NCBI RefSeq assembly: GCF_010550605.1
Contig: NZ_JAAGNI010000136.1
Coordinates: 62,001 to 126,000, forward strand
From: Streptomyces sp. SID9727
Lineage (GTDB): Bacteria; Actinomycetota; Actinomycetes; Streptomycetales; Streptomycetaceae
DNA length: 64,000 nucleotides
Direction: 5' to 3'
Numbering within the stretch: position 1 is the stretch's first letter; each line of letters begins with the position of its first letter. The notes below the pieces were generated by a model, which was not told the DNA's origin, did not search any database, and saw only the letters and a list, made by a program, of their open reading frames with translations. This document shows positions 1-7,837 of the stretch, piece after piece. The position numbers were made by a program, and so were the translations under genes.

Positions 1-84
1 GCCGCCCTTGGCCCCGCTCCTCAATCGCCGGAGGGGCTTTCTCGCACCCTAGTGCCGTGCTCGTTTCTGCGCTAAAACCTGCCT

Positions 85-351
85 ATGCGATCAACATCGA
101 GCACGCTCGGGCGTTCTGGACGCCTCAGGTCCCTCGTCACCGTGGCCCTCGTCGGGCTGGCGGCCGCACTCGCCGGGCCCGGACAGGCGGCCCGGGCCGC
201 CGACAACTCCGGAGCCCTCGGCGAGGTCACCGGGTTCCATCTCGACAAGGCCCGCTACATCTTCGACGCCGGGCCCGCCGAGGCCCGGGTCAGCCAACGA
301 GAGCAGCGCGGAGTTACCGCCAGCGCCGTAGAGTTCTTACTCTACGAGTGA
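85..351 (+). pseudogene. N-terminal remnant of a secreted protein
   Basis: An 88-codon ORF starting at ATG 85 begins with a convincing signal peptide: basic N-terminus, hydrophobic core LVTVALVGLAAALAG, then an Ala-X-Ala type cleavage region near residue 39. The next stretch (VTGFHLDKARYIFDAG) loosely recalls the start of secreted glycoside hydrolase N-terminal domains. The frame then runs into unrelated sequence and stops directly before the helicase gene. No good Shine-Dalgarno precedes the ATG. I read it as the 5' stub of a chromosomal or older gene cut at about position 290, which may mark the left edge of the mobile region. The glycosidase link is a guess. Confidence 0.35.
327..346. promoter_or_regulatory. 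8-bp inverted repeat in the helicase leader
   Basis: CGTAGAGT and ACTCTACG form a perfect 8-bp inverted repeat around a TCTT loop, ending 15 bases before the GTG start of the helicase at 362 and next to its GAGGGG ribosome binding site. It could be an operator for autoregulation or a short hairpin that limits translation. No nearby DNA-binding regulator is encoded. Confidence 0.4.
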
Positions 352-361
352 GGGGTGAACG

Positions 362-2962
362 GTGGCATACGCTGCGAAGCCGGACTTCGAACAGAACCTC
401 ACGGATTTCAGATCGGGGAGGTTCACTCAGCTTCGGCCTGGTCAGCTCCAGGTCCTCGCTGCATACGCGGAGCAGCACCTCGACACGCCAGATCTGGCGA
501 TCGAGATGCCCACGGGTGAAGGCAAGACGCTGCTGGCGTTGCTCATCGCCGATCACGCCCTCACCCGCGGGTGGTCAGTGGCCTACCTGGCCGGCACCCG
601 CCAACTCGCCGAGCGGGTCGAAGAGGAAGCCGAAGCGCTAGGACTAGATGTTGTCCGCTTTGCCTCGAAGGACTACGGCGGCGCCAAGCTCGACGACTTC
701 CACCAGGCCCAGGCTGTCGGTGTCATGAACTATTGGGTCTACTTCAACAGCAGGCCCGTTCCACAGCCCGCCGACCTGGTCATCTTTGACGACGCCCATC
801 TCGCAGAGCAACCCCTCAGCGGCTTGCAGACCCTACGCATCCCCGACATACCCGGCCCTGCTCGCCAGCTCTACCAAACAATCTGTGAGCTGGTGGCGGC
901 TCACACCGATGCATACCCCGGACTCAGCGCGATGCTCGACGGCTCCGCCCGACCCGGCACCCCACCCGAGCTGCTGTCCTTCAGCGACTGGGATGCGATC
1001 ACAGGTCCGGCACGCGATGCCATCGAGGCATCGCCTCTCGTCACGGATCGCGAGTTGAGGGACGAGGCGATGTATGTCTGGCCCACAGTCCGCGACCACC
1101 TCACCCGATGCGGCATCCTGATCGGACCCTCCGGCATCGAAATCCGCCCCTACCACCCCCCAACTGCGCTCAATACCCAGTACAGCCGGGCCAAGCAGCG
1201 GATCTACCTGTCGGCCACCCTCGGCTCGATGGACGACCTCCAGCGGCGAGTCGGCGGCGGGCCGGTCACCCGCCTGACTACCGCGTCGCCGCTGCCGTCT
1301 AGCGCGACCGGCGCACGACGTCTGGTGCTCAATCCCAGTGCCGAACCTGCCTTCGCCCAGAACGTCCTTGGCTGGGCTCTCGCCCAAGCCCAGGCGGCCG
1401 GAGGCCGAGCGGCCTGGCTGTGCGCCAGCCACGCCGAGGCGGACACCCTTGAGGAGACCCTCACCGCCAGCGGGCACCATGTCTACCGTCTCCGTCCCGG
1501 AGACGACTCGATGGTTGACACCTGGAGTCGAGTCGCGGCCGGGCACCTGATCACCGCTGGCCGCTACGACGGACTCGACCTCGCTGGCGACCTGTGCAAG
1601 CTGGTCATCATCACCACAGTCCCGCAGGCAAGCAGCGAGTTTGAACGTTTCGTCGTTGCCTATCTCGGCGACGCCAGCTTTATGCGCCACCGGGTCGGCC
1701 AGCGAGTCACCCAGGCCCTGGGCCGTGCCAATCGCGAACCGACCGACCGTTCTCTCTACCTTGGGCTGGACCCCAGCTTCGCCCAGATGCTCGCTGACCC
1801 GGCAGTCCGCAAGTCGATCCCCACGGGCACCGAACCCACCATCCGTGCCTCACTGGAGATCTACGACCGGGGCTGGGATGGCACCCTGCGTGCCTGCACG
1901 ACCTTCTGGCAACCAGCCGCGCAACTGCTGGCAGATGCAGACACCACGGCCCCGGCGGGGCCGCGTCGCAAGGTTCGGCCCGGCCGTAGCGCCAGCGGGA
2001 GCAGCGACGTCTCCAGCGCCGACGCCGAGGTCTCCGCAGCGACCGATCTCTGGCTCGGCGACCACGCGGGAGCGGCCAAGAAAGCGAGTGAAGCAGCCGC
2101 CCAACTTGCTTTGGCTGGAGAAACCGAGCATGCAGCGTTCTGGCGCTATGTGGAGGCCCATGCCCACTTCGACCGTGGACGCCCACAAGATCGGGTCGCC
2201 GCGCGTAGGGCGCTGAAGGACGCCACCGCTGGCGGGCCCCGGACCACTTGGTTCCTCCGCCTGGCTCGCACCGTCGCCGACCTCGAAGGCTCCGAACACA
2301 CCGCTGACGACACCGACCGGTTCTTCCTTGCCTGGGACGAGTGGCGTCGTGAAACCGGTGGTCGGCTGAACCGCATGCTGTCTGACGGACGCGCCTCGCT
2401 CATCGGTAGCCACGATCAGCAATGCGAAGGGTTGACCAGCCTTGCTCGTCTCGTGGGCGCCAGCGGCGAACGCCCACCCAAGTGGGAACAGAGCGCCACT
2501 GACTGCCGCTGGACGTGGTCCACGGTCAAGCGGGCCGAACGTCGCGTCTGGGAAGTCAAAACCGTTCCGAAGGGGGAGCCCCATCCGCTGAACCGCAGTG
2601 ACGTGAACCAGCTGCTCGGTCAGATCGAGGTCGAGACGAGGCGCTCTGCGAAGACCCGCGTCATCGGCTGCCTACTCACCCCGGCGACCGCTACCGAGGA
2701 CGATGCTGCCGAAGCAGCCCACGACAAGATTGTGCTGGTTAACCACGCTGCGGCTGTGCGGCTCTACGACGTGTTGGCCGACCGGCTCCGCAAGTACGAC
2801 GGGCTATGCGGTGATAACGACGCCGAAGCGCGCGGTGACGCGCGTACGAGGATCGAGGCGCTCCTCCCACAAGAAGATGGCTGGCTGGGCAAGCTGCTCG
2901 CTCCCTCTCGTGGGCGACTAATCACCGCAGACGATGTAGGCGCCCTATTCCCGCCGACGTGA
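362..2962 (+). CDS. XPD/DinG-like superfamily 2 helicase with putative C-terminal PD-(D/E)xK nuclease domain
   Basis: This 866-residue protein starts at GTG 362 behind GAGGGGTGAAC. The N-terminal half is a helicase: Q-like region LRPGQ, Walker A MPTGEGKT (about residues 50-57), Walker B/DEAH variant DDAH (near 142), motif III-like LSATL, motif V-like GRYDGLDLAG and motif VI QRVTQALGRANR. The GxDxxG and Q-x6-GRxxR patterns are those of XPD/DinG-type helicases. A helical, TPR-like middle (about 560-650) follows. Near residue 725 the sequence RRVWEVKT followed by a DVNQLLGQIE helix resembles the ExK core of PD-(D/E)xK nucleases. A helicase fused to a nuclease beside a NucS-like protein and a methyltransferase suggests phage or plasmid defence. 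The helicase call is firm; the nuclease and defence role are inference. Confidence 0.8.
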   Translation: MAYAAKPDFEQNLTDFRSGRFTQLRPGQLQVLAAYAEQHLDTPDLAIEMPTGEGKTLLALLIADHALTRGWSVAYLAGTRQLAERVEEEAEALGLDVVRFASKDYGGAKLDDFHQAQAVGVMNYWVYFNSRPVPQPADLVIFDDAHLAEQPLSGLQTLRIPDIPGPARQLYQTICELVAAHTDAYPGLSAMLDGSARPGTPPELLSFSDWDAITGPARDAIEASPLVTDRELRDEAMYVWPTVRDHLTRCGILIGPSGIEIRPYHPPTALNTQYSRAKQRIYLSATLGSMDDLQRRVGGGPVTRLTTASPLPSSATGARRLVLNPSAEPAFAQNVLGWALAQAQAAGGRAAWLCASHAEADTLEETLTASGHHVYRLRPGDDSMVDTWSRVAAGHLITAGRYDGLDLAGDLCKLVIITTVPQASSEFERFVVAYLGDASFMRHRVGQRVTQALGRANREPTDRSLYLGLDPSFAQMLADPAVRKSIPTGTEPTIRASLEIYDRGWDGTLRACTTFWQPAAQLLADADTTAPAGPRRKVRPGRSASGSSDVSSADAEVSAATDLWLGDHAGAAKKASEAAAQLALAGETEHAAFWRYVEAHAHFDRGRPQDRVAARRALKDATAGGPRTTWFLRLARTVADLEGSEHTADDTDRFFLAWDEWRRETGGRLNRMLSDGRASLIGSHDQQCEGLTSLARLVGASGERPPKWEQSATDCRWTWSTVKRAERRVWEVKTVPKGEPHPLNRSDVNQLLGQIEVETRRSAKTRVIGCLLTPATATEDDAAEAAHDKIVLVNHAAAVRLYDVLADRLRKYDGLCGDNDAEARGDARTRIEALLPQEDGWLGKLLAPSRGRLITADDVGALFPPT

Positions 2963-3221
2963 CGGTCCCGCGCTGCTCAGGTGGCTGCATGGTGGTTGGC
3001 CGCCCTGAACGCGTCCAGACTTGATGGCGTTGCCGTCACGGAGAAGCGATCAGAACAAAGTAGAACACTCAGTCACAGTCTTCACCGCCGTCAGCCAGGC
3101 GTTTTCCGCTACTCCTCAGCGTGAAGCCTGACCCCACCAGACGGTCCGGCCAGCTAGAAGTGGAATAACCAGGGCGTTCGCGCGATTGGCTTCCTTGCAG
3201 AGATCGCGGGAGGGGGCGCTG
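2963..3221. other. Intergenic region, nothing recognised
   Basis: About 260 bases between the helicase and the NucS-like gene. I saw no ORF with support, no strong hairpin and no convincing promoter. It separates the two same-strand genes enough that the second probably has its own promoter. Confidence 0.5.
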
Positions 3222-4157
3222 GTGGCCGAGCTAATGATGTTCCGGCAGGACGCGAACGGACGGGACGTCGAGCTGGCCGGCTCGACGGTTGCGCTGGAGG
3301 TGGAGCTGCAGCGGCGGGTCGAGGCCGGCCTGGAGCAGATGCTGGGCGTCCGTTTCCTGGCCTCGGAGTATCCGACCGGGCCTTGGCACCGGGGGCGGAT
3401 CGACACCCTGGGACTCGATGAGAACGGCAGCCCGGTGGTGATCGAGTTCAAGAAGGGCTCGGACAGCGGGGTGATGTCCCAGGCTGTCTCCTACCTGTCC
3501 TGGCTGGAGTCGGCGCACCACGAGTTCGAGGCGCTCGTGCGGAAGGTGCTGGGGGCGGAGGTCGCTGAGTCCGTCGACTGGCGTCGTCCGCGGATGATCT
3601 GCATCGCGGCGGGCTTCTCGCATCACGACCGGGTGGCGGTGCAGAGGTTGCCCGAGCGGATCGACCTAGTGCGCTACCGGATCTTCGACGGTGGCCTGCT
3701 AGGGCTGCTGCTCGTGGACTCCGCGACCGGCTTCCCGAGCGCTGCCTCGTCTCGCCGGGGCCGGGAGCGGGCACCCGTGGCGGACAGCGTGCCGACGGCT
3801 TCGGCGGTCTCTCCGCCTGCGGGCGGAGGAGCGGTGCCGGAGTGCCTGCGGGACCTGTACGCGGAGTTGGACGAGGCGCTCACGGCATGGGGCGAGGTGG
3901 AGGTGGCGTCCCTGCGGCACTACATCGCCTACCGGCGGTTGGTGAACGTAGCGTCGGTGATCTTCCGGCCGAAGCACGAAGCGATCCTGGTGTACCTCAG
4001 ACTCGACCCCGACACGGTCGAGCTGGAGGAGGGCTTCACCCGGGACATGCGCGGTATCGGACACCTCGGGACCGGCGACCTGGAGGTCCGCGTCGTCTCG
4101 GCAGCCGACTTGGAGAAGGCGGCGCCGCTGATCCGGCGGGCGTTCGAGGCGGCTTGA
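3222..4157 (+). CDS. NucS/RecB-like nuclease-fold protein with C-terminal DUF5655 domain
   Basis: I start this at GTG 3222, preceded by GGGAGGGGG, rather than at TTG 3186; ATG 3234 or 3237 is also possible. The N-terminal part contains RIDTLGLDENG followed by VVIEFKKG (about residues 60-80), the D...ExK arrangement of the NucS/endonuclease-like restriction fold. The C-terminal hundred residues (from LRDLYAELDEAL to the end, including the RDMRGIGHLGTGDLEV stretch) match DUF5655, a domain often seen in DNA-modification and defence contexts. Between them lies a Ser/Ala/Gly-rich linker. The protein probably binds or cuts DNA; its substrate is unknown. It lies between the helicase-nuclease and a convergent methyltransferase. 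Confidence 0.75.
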   Translation: MAELMMFRQDANGRDVELAGSTVALEVELQRRVEAGLEQMLGVRFLASEYPTGPWHRGRIDTLGLDENGSPVVIEFKKGSDSGVMSQAVSYLSWLESAHHEFEALVRKVLGAEVAESVDWRRPRMICIAAGFSHHDRVAVQRLPERIDLVRYRIFDGGLLGLLLVDSATGFPSAASSRRGRERAPVADSVPTASAVSPPAGGGAVPECLRDLYAELDEALTAWGEVEVASLRHYIAYRRLVNVASVIFRPKHEAILVYLRLDPDTVELEEGFTRDMRGIGHLGTGDLEVRVVSAADLEKAAPLIRRAFEAA

Positions 4158-4165
4158 CGTAACAG

Positions 4166-4211
4166 GAGGGGCGGCTGGTGCATCGGTTAGTCGACGCTCC
4201 AGCCGCCCCTC
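4166..4211. terminator. Bidirectional terminator hairpin
   Basis: A perfect 13-bp inverted repeat (GAGGGGCGGCTGG at 4166-4178 and its complement at 4199-4211) with a 20-base loop lies just after the stop codon of the NucS-like gene and before the stop of the convergent methyltransferase. Its place between convergent genes fits a terminator that works in both directions. Confidence 0.75.
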
Positions 4212-4256
4212 TGGCGTCTGTGGGCCGCCGGCCCTGGCCTCTCTGCGCTCTCACGC

Positions 4257-5003
4257 TCATGCCTCCGGTCCGGCCAGCTCGAAGTCGTCCTTCGTCAGTT
4301 CGGCTCGCAGCCGCTCCTCGGCGACGTCGGCGTAGTGCGCGGACAGCTCGACGCCTACGAAGTGGCGTCCTTCGCGCAGGGCCGCGACCCCTGTGGAGCC
4401 GCTGCCGGTGAACGGGTCGAGGACGGTGCCGCCCTCGGGGCAGACCTGGACGAGCTGCTGCATGACCTCGACGGGCTTCTGGGTGATGTGAACCCGGCCC
4501 TTGCGGGGCTGGGAGGCGATGTAGTGCCCCGGCAGGTAGAGGTCGCGGGTGTTGTCGAGGGAGCCCTTGACGCCCCAGATGATGAACTCCGAGTCCTGCT
4601 TCGGCCCGCCCTTGCGGGGGCGGCTGGACGGCTTGATCCACGGGATCGTGCCGCTCCAGGTCCATCCCGCCATCTGCAGGGCGTCGGAGGTGGTCGGCTC
4701 CTGTCGCCAGTCGGTGAAGACCATGGCGACCGCGTGCTCGGTCGAGGCCCGGTACGCCTCGGTGAGCAGTTCGGTCAGCCAGGAGCGGTAGGAGCGCTGG
4801 TCGCGGTTCTCGCCGGGGAAGTTGGCGAGGTCGTGTGCCGAGTTGCTCGTGACGTACTTGGCGCGAGCGGTACGGCCGGTTCGGTCGGAGCTGGTGCGGC
4901 CCCCGGAGTTGTACGGCGGATCGGTGATCACCGCCTGGACGCTCTCGTCCGGGAGGGACTTCAGGACGGTCAGGGCGTCGCCTCGGTGCAGCGTGTAGCT
5001 CAT
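4257..5003 (-). CDS. Beta-class DNA N4-cytosine/N6-adenine methyltransferase
   Basis: The 248-residue protein starts at ATG 5003 with AGAGG eight bases upstream; an earlier in-frame start at 5060 lacks support. Catalytic motif IV, TDPPYNSGG, is near residue 30. The AdoMet-binding motif DPFTGSGSTG (motif I) is near residue 200. This motif IV-before-motif I order is the beta class. The target-recognition region between them is rich in W, K and R. It methylates adenine N6 or cytosine N4 in DNA; the recognition site cannot be read from sequence. It may protect the element's DNA, or pair with the helicase/nuclease genes to its left. A copy of the element's shared motif sits upstream on the same strand. 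Confidence 0.88.
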   Translation of the reverse strand: MSYTLHRGDALTVLKSLPDESVQAVITDPPYNSGGRTSSDRTGRTARAKYVTSNSAHDLANFPGENRDQRSYRSWLTELLTEAYRASTEHAVAMVFTDWRQEPTTSDALQMAGWTWSGTIPWIKPSSRPRKGGPKQDSEFIIWGVKGSLDNTRDLYLPGHYIASQPRKGRVHITQKPVEVMQQLVQVCPEGGTVLDPFTGSGSTGVAALREGRHFVGVELSAHYADVAEERLRAELTKDDFELAGPEA

Positions 5004-5107
5004 GGGGAGGGCCTCTATTCGGGCGCGGCGGAGTCTGGACCTGCTCCGGGCAGCGCTCAACGGCGCGCATCCGGTGCGAGGTTGCAGCGGAGGTTAACGG
5101 TGAATTT

Positions 5108-5122
5108 CGGCCGCACCTAACG
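5108..5122 (+). promoter_or_regulatory. Partial inverted copy of the shared motif
   Basis: CGGCCGCACCTAAC on the plus strand faces the copy at 5139-5172, so the region has two divergent copies. One points at the methyltransferase and one at the conjugation operon. The downstream CCGGA part is absent here, so this copy is weaker. Confidence 0.4.
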
Positions 5123-5138
5123 AGGTGGCTCCCTGCTT

Positions 5139-5172
5139 TGAGCCCTCGGATGGCAGTCGTTTGGTGCGGCCG
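5139..5172 (-). promoter_or_regulatory. Shared element motif, copy 1 (upstream of methyltransferase)
   Basis: Read on the minus strand, CGGCCGCACCAAAC runs from 5172 to 5159, and CCGAGGGCTC follows from 5149. This matches, with one base less spacing, copies upstream of the genes at 13682, 49672 and 55172. It lies about 170 bases before the methyltransferase start. Confidence 0.55.
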
Positions 5173-5319
5173 GAATCCCGGTCTACTGTCTCGCCGTGCC
5201 ACCGGGAAGGAGCGTTGCTCCACCCCCGTTGAGCTGTGCTTATCCGTGCTGTCTCGTCCAATCGAGCAGCGTCGAAGGCATGTTGCCCATCTGCCCGCGA
5301 GCGCCGTGAGGAGGCCCAC

Positions 5320-5400
5320 GTGCACTGCCTGAGATTACGAGCGCGGCTGGCTGCCGCGCGTGACCTGAAACCGGCGTCGTGGAGCTACCAACTCCTCTGA
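5320..5400 (+). CDS. Possible leader peptide with rare AGA-TTA codons
   Basis: A 26-codon ORF starts at GTG 5320, five bases after GAGGAGG, a better ribosome binding site than many real genes here. Codons 5-6 are AGA then TTA, two of the rarest codons in Streptomyces; TTA needs the bldA tRNA. The ORF ends 30 bases before a strong hairpin (5431-5473) in the leader of the conjugation operon. This layout would suit translation-coupled control, but no homologue is known to me and it may be chance. Confidence 0.35.
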   Translation: MHCLRLRARLAAARDLKPASWSYQLL

Positions 5401-5430
5401 CCTGGGCCCGCCGAGAGGCGGATGCACATC

Positions 5431-5473
5431 GGCGCGGTGCCGACGGCTTTGCACGAGAAGTCGGCACCGCGCC
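5431..5473 (+). promoter_or_regulatory. Perfect 14-bp hairpin in the conjugation-operon leader
   Basis: GGCGCGGTGCCGAC (5431-5444) and its exact complement (5460-5473) enclose a 15-base loop. The hairpin is about 110 bases before the wall-hydrolase start and just after the leader ORF. There is no T-run, as is normal in Streptomyces. It could be an attenuator, a terminator of upstream transcription or a protein-binding site. Confidence 0.5.
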
Positions 5474-5583
5474 TCCTACGAACACCGAGGAGCCGCTGCG
5501 ATGCAGCATGCCCTGACACACCCGCGCCCCGACCCACCTCCGTCGTCTGGTTCGCACCGCCCTCGTGCTGAACGGCGGCGGCC

Positions 5584-6729
5584 GTGAAGAAGACGACGGG
5601 AGCCCTCGTCGGTCTGTGCGCCACCGGACCACTCCTGCTGGCACTGCCGATTCTCGGCATCGGTGCCGGGACCGCCTCGGCCTCGTGCTCGACCGACGGT
5701 GCACAGGGTGTGGACACCTCCGCCGTCGCCAAGCAGGTGAAGGCCATCTTGGACGGCGGCGACAAGGGCTCGGTCTCCGTGCCGGGCCTGGACGCGCCTG
5801 CCGACCAGGTGCCCAACGCCAAGACGATCCAGGCCACGGGTGTCGCGATGAACATCCCTGCCCGAGGGCAGGTCGTCGCCCTGGCGACCGCGCTGCAGGA
5901 GAGCGGCCTGCGGAACCTGACCTACGGCGATCGCGATTCGTTGGGTCTCTTCCAGCAGCGGCCGTCGATGGGCTGGGGCACGGCCAGCCAGATCCTTGAC
6001 CCGGTGCACGCCTCGACGAAGTTCTACGAGGGGCTCAAGAAGGTCTCCGGGTGGCAGTCCCTCTCTGTTACCCAGGCCGCCCAGGCGGTGCAGAAGTCGG
6101 GCTTCCCCGAGGCGTACGCCAAGTGGGAGCCGCTGGCCACCGCGCTGCAGAAGGCCATCGCGCCCTTGCTGCAGGAGGCCGGCGGTGCATCGCCGAGCCC
6201 GTCGCCGTCCGGTTCTGCCGACACCGGCAGCCCCTCTCCCGATTCCGCGGGGGGTTGTTCGGCGGACGGCGACGGGACGGACTTCGGCACCATCCCGGCG
6301 GGCGCGTTGCCGGACGAGTACAAGATTCCCGCCTCCGCGCCGCCGAAGGTGCAGACGGCGATCCGGTGGGCGCTCGGCCAGCTCGGCACGCCGTATCAGT
6401 GGGGCGGCACGTGCACCGACTCCCACGGCAAGAACCCGATGGGCCGCTGCGACTGCTCCTCCCTGATGCAGGGCGCGTACAAGGCCGCCGGGGTCACCCT
6501 GACGCGGACCACGTACACGCAGGTCAAGGACGGCAAGGCCGTCTCGGTCGATGCCCTCGAGCCGGGCGACCTCCTCTTCACCGAGGGGACGGCCGCCGTA
6601 CCGGAACACGTTGGGATGGCGATCGGCCAGGGCTTGATCGTCCACGCCCCGCACACCGGCGACGTCGTACGGATCACCACCGTCGCGTCCTGGAAATCGC
6701 GGATTCTCGCGGCCCGCCGAGTCGTCTGA
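5584..6729 (+). CDS. Secreted conjugative peptidoglycan hydrolase (lytic-transglycosylase-like plus NlpC/P60)
   Basis: The 381-residue protein starts at GTG 5584 and opens with a signal peptide (KK, then a hydrophobic run ending ASAS near residue 33). The first domain (about 75-190) has ALQESGLRNL and DSLGLFQQRPSMGWG, like VirB1/Slt-type domains of actinobacterial conjugation systems. After a Ser/Pro linker comes an NlpC/P60 domain (about 250-381) with the catalytic Cys in RCDCSSLMQGAY and the His in PEHVGMAIG. It should open the cell wall for the mating apparatus, acting outside the membrane. It heads the rightward transfer operon. The family is often found beside SCO6880/6881-like genes, as here. 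Confidence 0.88.
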   Translation: MKKTTGALVGLCATGPLLLALPILGIGAGTASASCSTDGAQGVDTSAVAKQVKAILDGGDKGSVSVPGLDAPADQVPNAKTIQATGVAMNIPARGQVVALATALQESGLRNLTYGDRDSLGLFQQRPSMGWGTASQILDPVHASTKFYEGLKKVSGWQSLSVTQAAQAVQKSGFPEAYAKWEPLATALQKAIAPLLQEAGGASPSPSPSGSADTGSPSPDSAGGCSADGDGTDFGTIPAGALPDEYKIPASAPPKVQTAIRWALGQLGTPYQWGGTCTDSHGKNPMGRCDCSSLMQGAYKAAGVTLTRTTYTQVKDGKAVSVDALEPGDLLFTEGTAAVPEHVGMAIGQGLIVHAPHTGDVVRITTVASWKSRILAARRVV

Positions 6730-6820
6730 CCGACGCTCCTCCCCCTCCTCGCCTCCCCCCTCGCACCGCTTGTTCGCCCCGCCGGGCTTTGGCGCTGCGC
6801 TCCCTCGAACTGGAGTTCCC

Positions 6821-7129
6821 ATGTATCTCGCTGACCAGGTCATACAGCTCGCCTACGACCCCGGAATCAAGCCGAACGAGGGCGGACTCCCCGGCCTCAA
6901 CGTCCTCAAGCAGGTGATGGGCTCGATCAACCTCTTCGGGCTCATCGCCGTGGTCGGCGCCCTCGCCGTCAGCGCGGGCGTATGGGCCTGGGGCCATCAC
7001 TCGGGCGGTCACCAGGCGGAGGCGAACGGGAAGAAGGGCGTGCTGGTCAGCGCGGGCGCGGCCCTTCTGCTCGGTGCGGCCAACGGCGTGGTGGCCTTCT
7101 TCTCGACGCTCGGGACGCAGGTCCACTGA
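6821..7129 (+). CDS. DUF6112-like small membrane protein (putative VirB2/pilin-type subunit)
   Basis: ATG 6821 is preceded by TGGAG with five bases of spacing. The 102-residue product has two hydrophobic segments (about residues 38-58 and 76-95) around a short polar loop with His and Lys. That is the usual layout of the small membrane protein between the wall hydrolase and VirB8-like gene in Streptomyces transfer clusters (DUF6112). A pilin or channel subunit role is inferred from size, topology and position only. Its stop overlaps the next start (TGATG). Confidence 0.7.
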   Translation: MYLADQVIQLAYDPGIKPNEGGLPGLNVLKQVMGSINLFGLIAVVGALAVSAGVWAWGHHSGGHQAEANGKKGVLVSAGAALLLGAANGVVAFFSTLGTQVH

Positions 7130-7809
7130 TGGCTCAGCACTCCACACACCCCGGCGGCGCATCTCGCGTGCGCCGCCGGGCGCTGCTCGGCACTGCCGTC
7201 CTGGCGGTGCTCGTCGCCCTCGCCGGCCTGGCCGCATACCTCACCCGCGAGAGCCGAAGCCCCTCCGATACTCCTGCGCCACCGTCGAGTTCGCCCACGG
7301 CCTCCTCGTCGTCCGCGGCACCGTCCAGGCCGCACACCCGACCCCGCGCTCTCCCCGTCCCGCCGAAAACCCACGACCCGATCACGTACGGCAAGGCCGC
7401 CGCAGCAGCGCTGTGGTCGTACGACACCCACGCGTACTCGCAGCCCGAGCTGCGCAAGGCGCTGCGCGGCTGGCTGACCACGGAGTCGAAGTACGCCGAT
7501 CCGGCCTCCGTCGACCAGGCGGTCCCCTCGGCCGTGCTGTGGAAGGAGATGGCCGCCAACAAGCAGGCAGCCACCGCCAAGATCAACGAGGGCCACTTCC
7601 CGCACGCCTTCACCCAGGCCCTCCAGGACGACCCCGGGGCGATCACCCAGGCGTACGTCTACGCCGTCACGGTCTCCGGCAAGCAGTCGATTCGCTGGAA
7701 GGGCTCGGCCGCCGGCGGCGCGGAGAGCCGTTCCACCACCCTCGCGGTCCAGTGCCGGCCCAACCACCCCTGCGCTCTGGTCGGCGTCATGCCGTCCGTC
7801 GCTCCCTGA
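7129..7809 (+). CDS. VirB8-like conjugal transfer membrane protein
   Basis: The 226-residue protein starts at ATG 7129, overlapping the previous stop. An Arg-rich cytoplasmic start is followed by one transmembrane helix (about 18-36), a Pro/Ser-rich linker to residue 80, and an extracytoplasmic domain from YGKAAAAALWSYDT onward. One helix plus a compact outer domain is the plan of VirB8/TcpC scaffolds. Two Cys (in QCRPNHPC near the C-terminus) could form a disulphide. The VirB8 assignment rests on topology and gene order. Confidence 0.6.
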   Translation: MAQHSTHPGGASRVRRRALLGTAVLAVLVALAGLAAYLTRESRSPSDTPAPPSSSPTASSSSAAPSRPHTRPRALPVPPKTHDPITYGKAAAAALWSYDTHAYSQPELRKALRGWLTTESKYADPASVDQAVPSAVLWKEMAANKQAATAKINEGHFPHAFTQALQDDPGAITQAYVYAVTVSGKQSIRWKGSAAGGAESRSTTLAVQCRPNHPCALVGVMPSVAP

Positions 7810-7837
7810 CCCTCGCCCCAGAACGGAGGTACGACCC

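Larger units (their letters stand above)
5004..5583. other. Divergent regulatory region between methyltransferase and conjugation operon
   Basis: This 580-base stretch holds, in order: the facing copies of the shared motif (5108-5172), the small leader ORF (5320-5400) and a 14-bp hairpin (5431-5473). No larger gene is supported. It probably carries the promoters for both directions. Confidence 0.55.
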
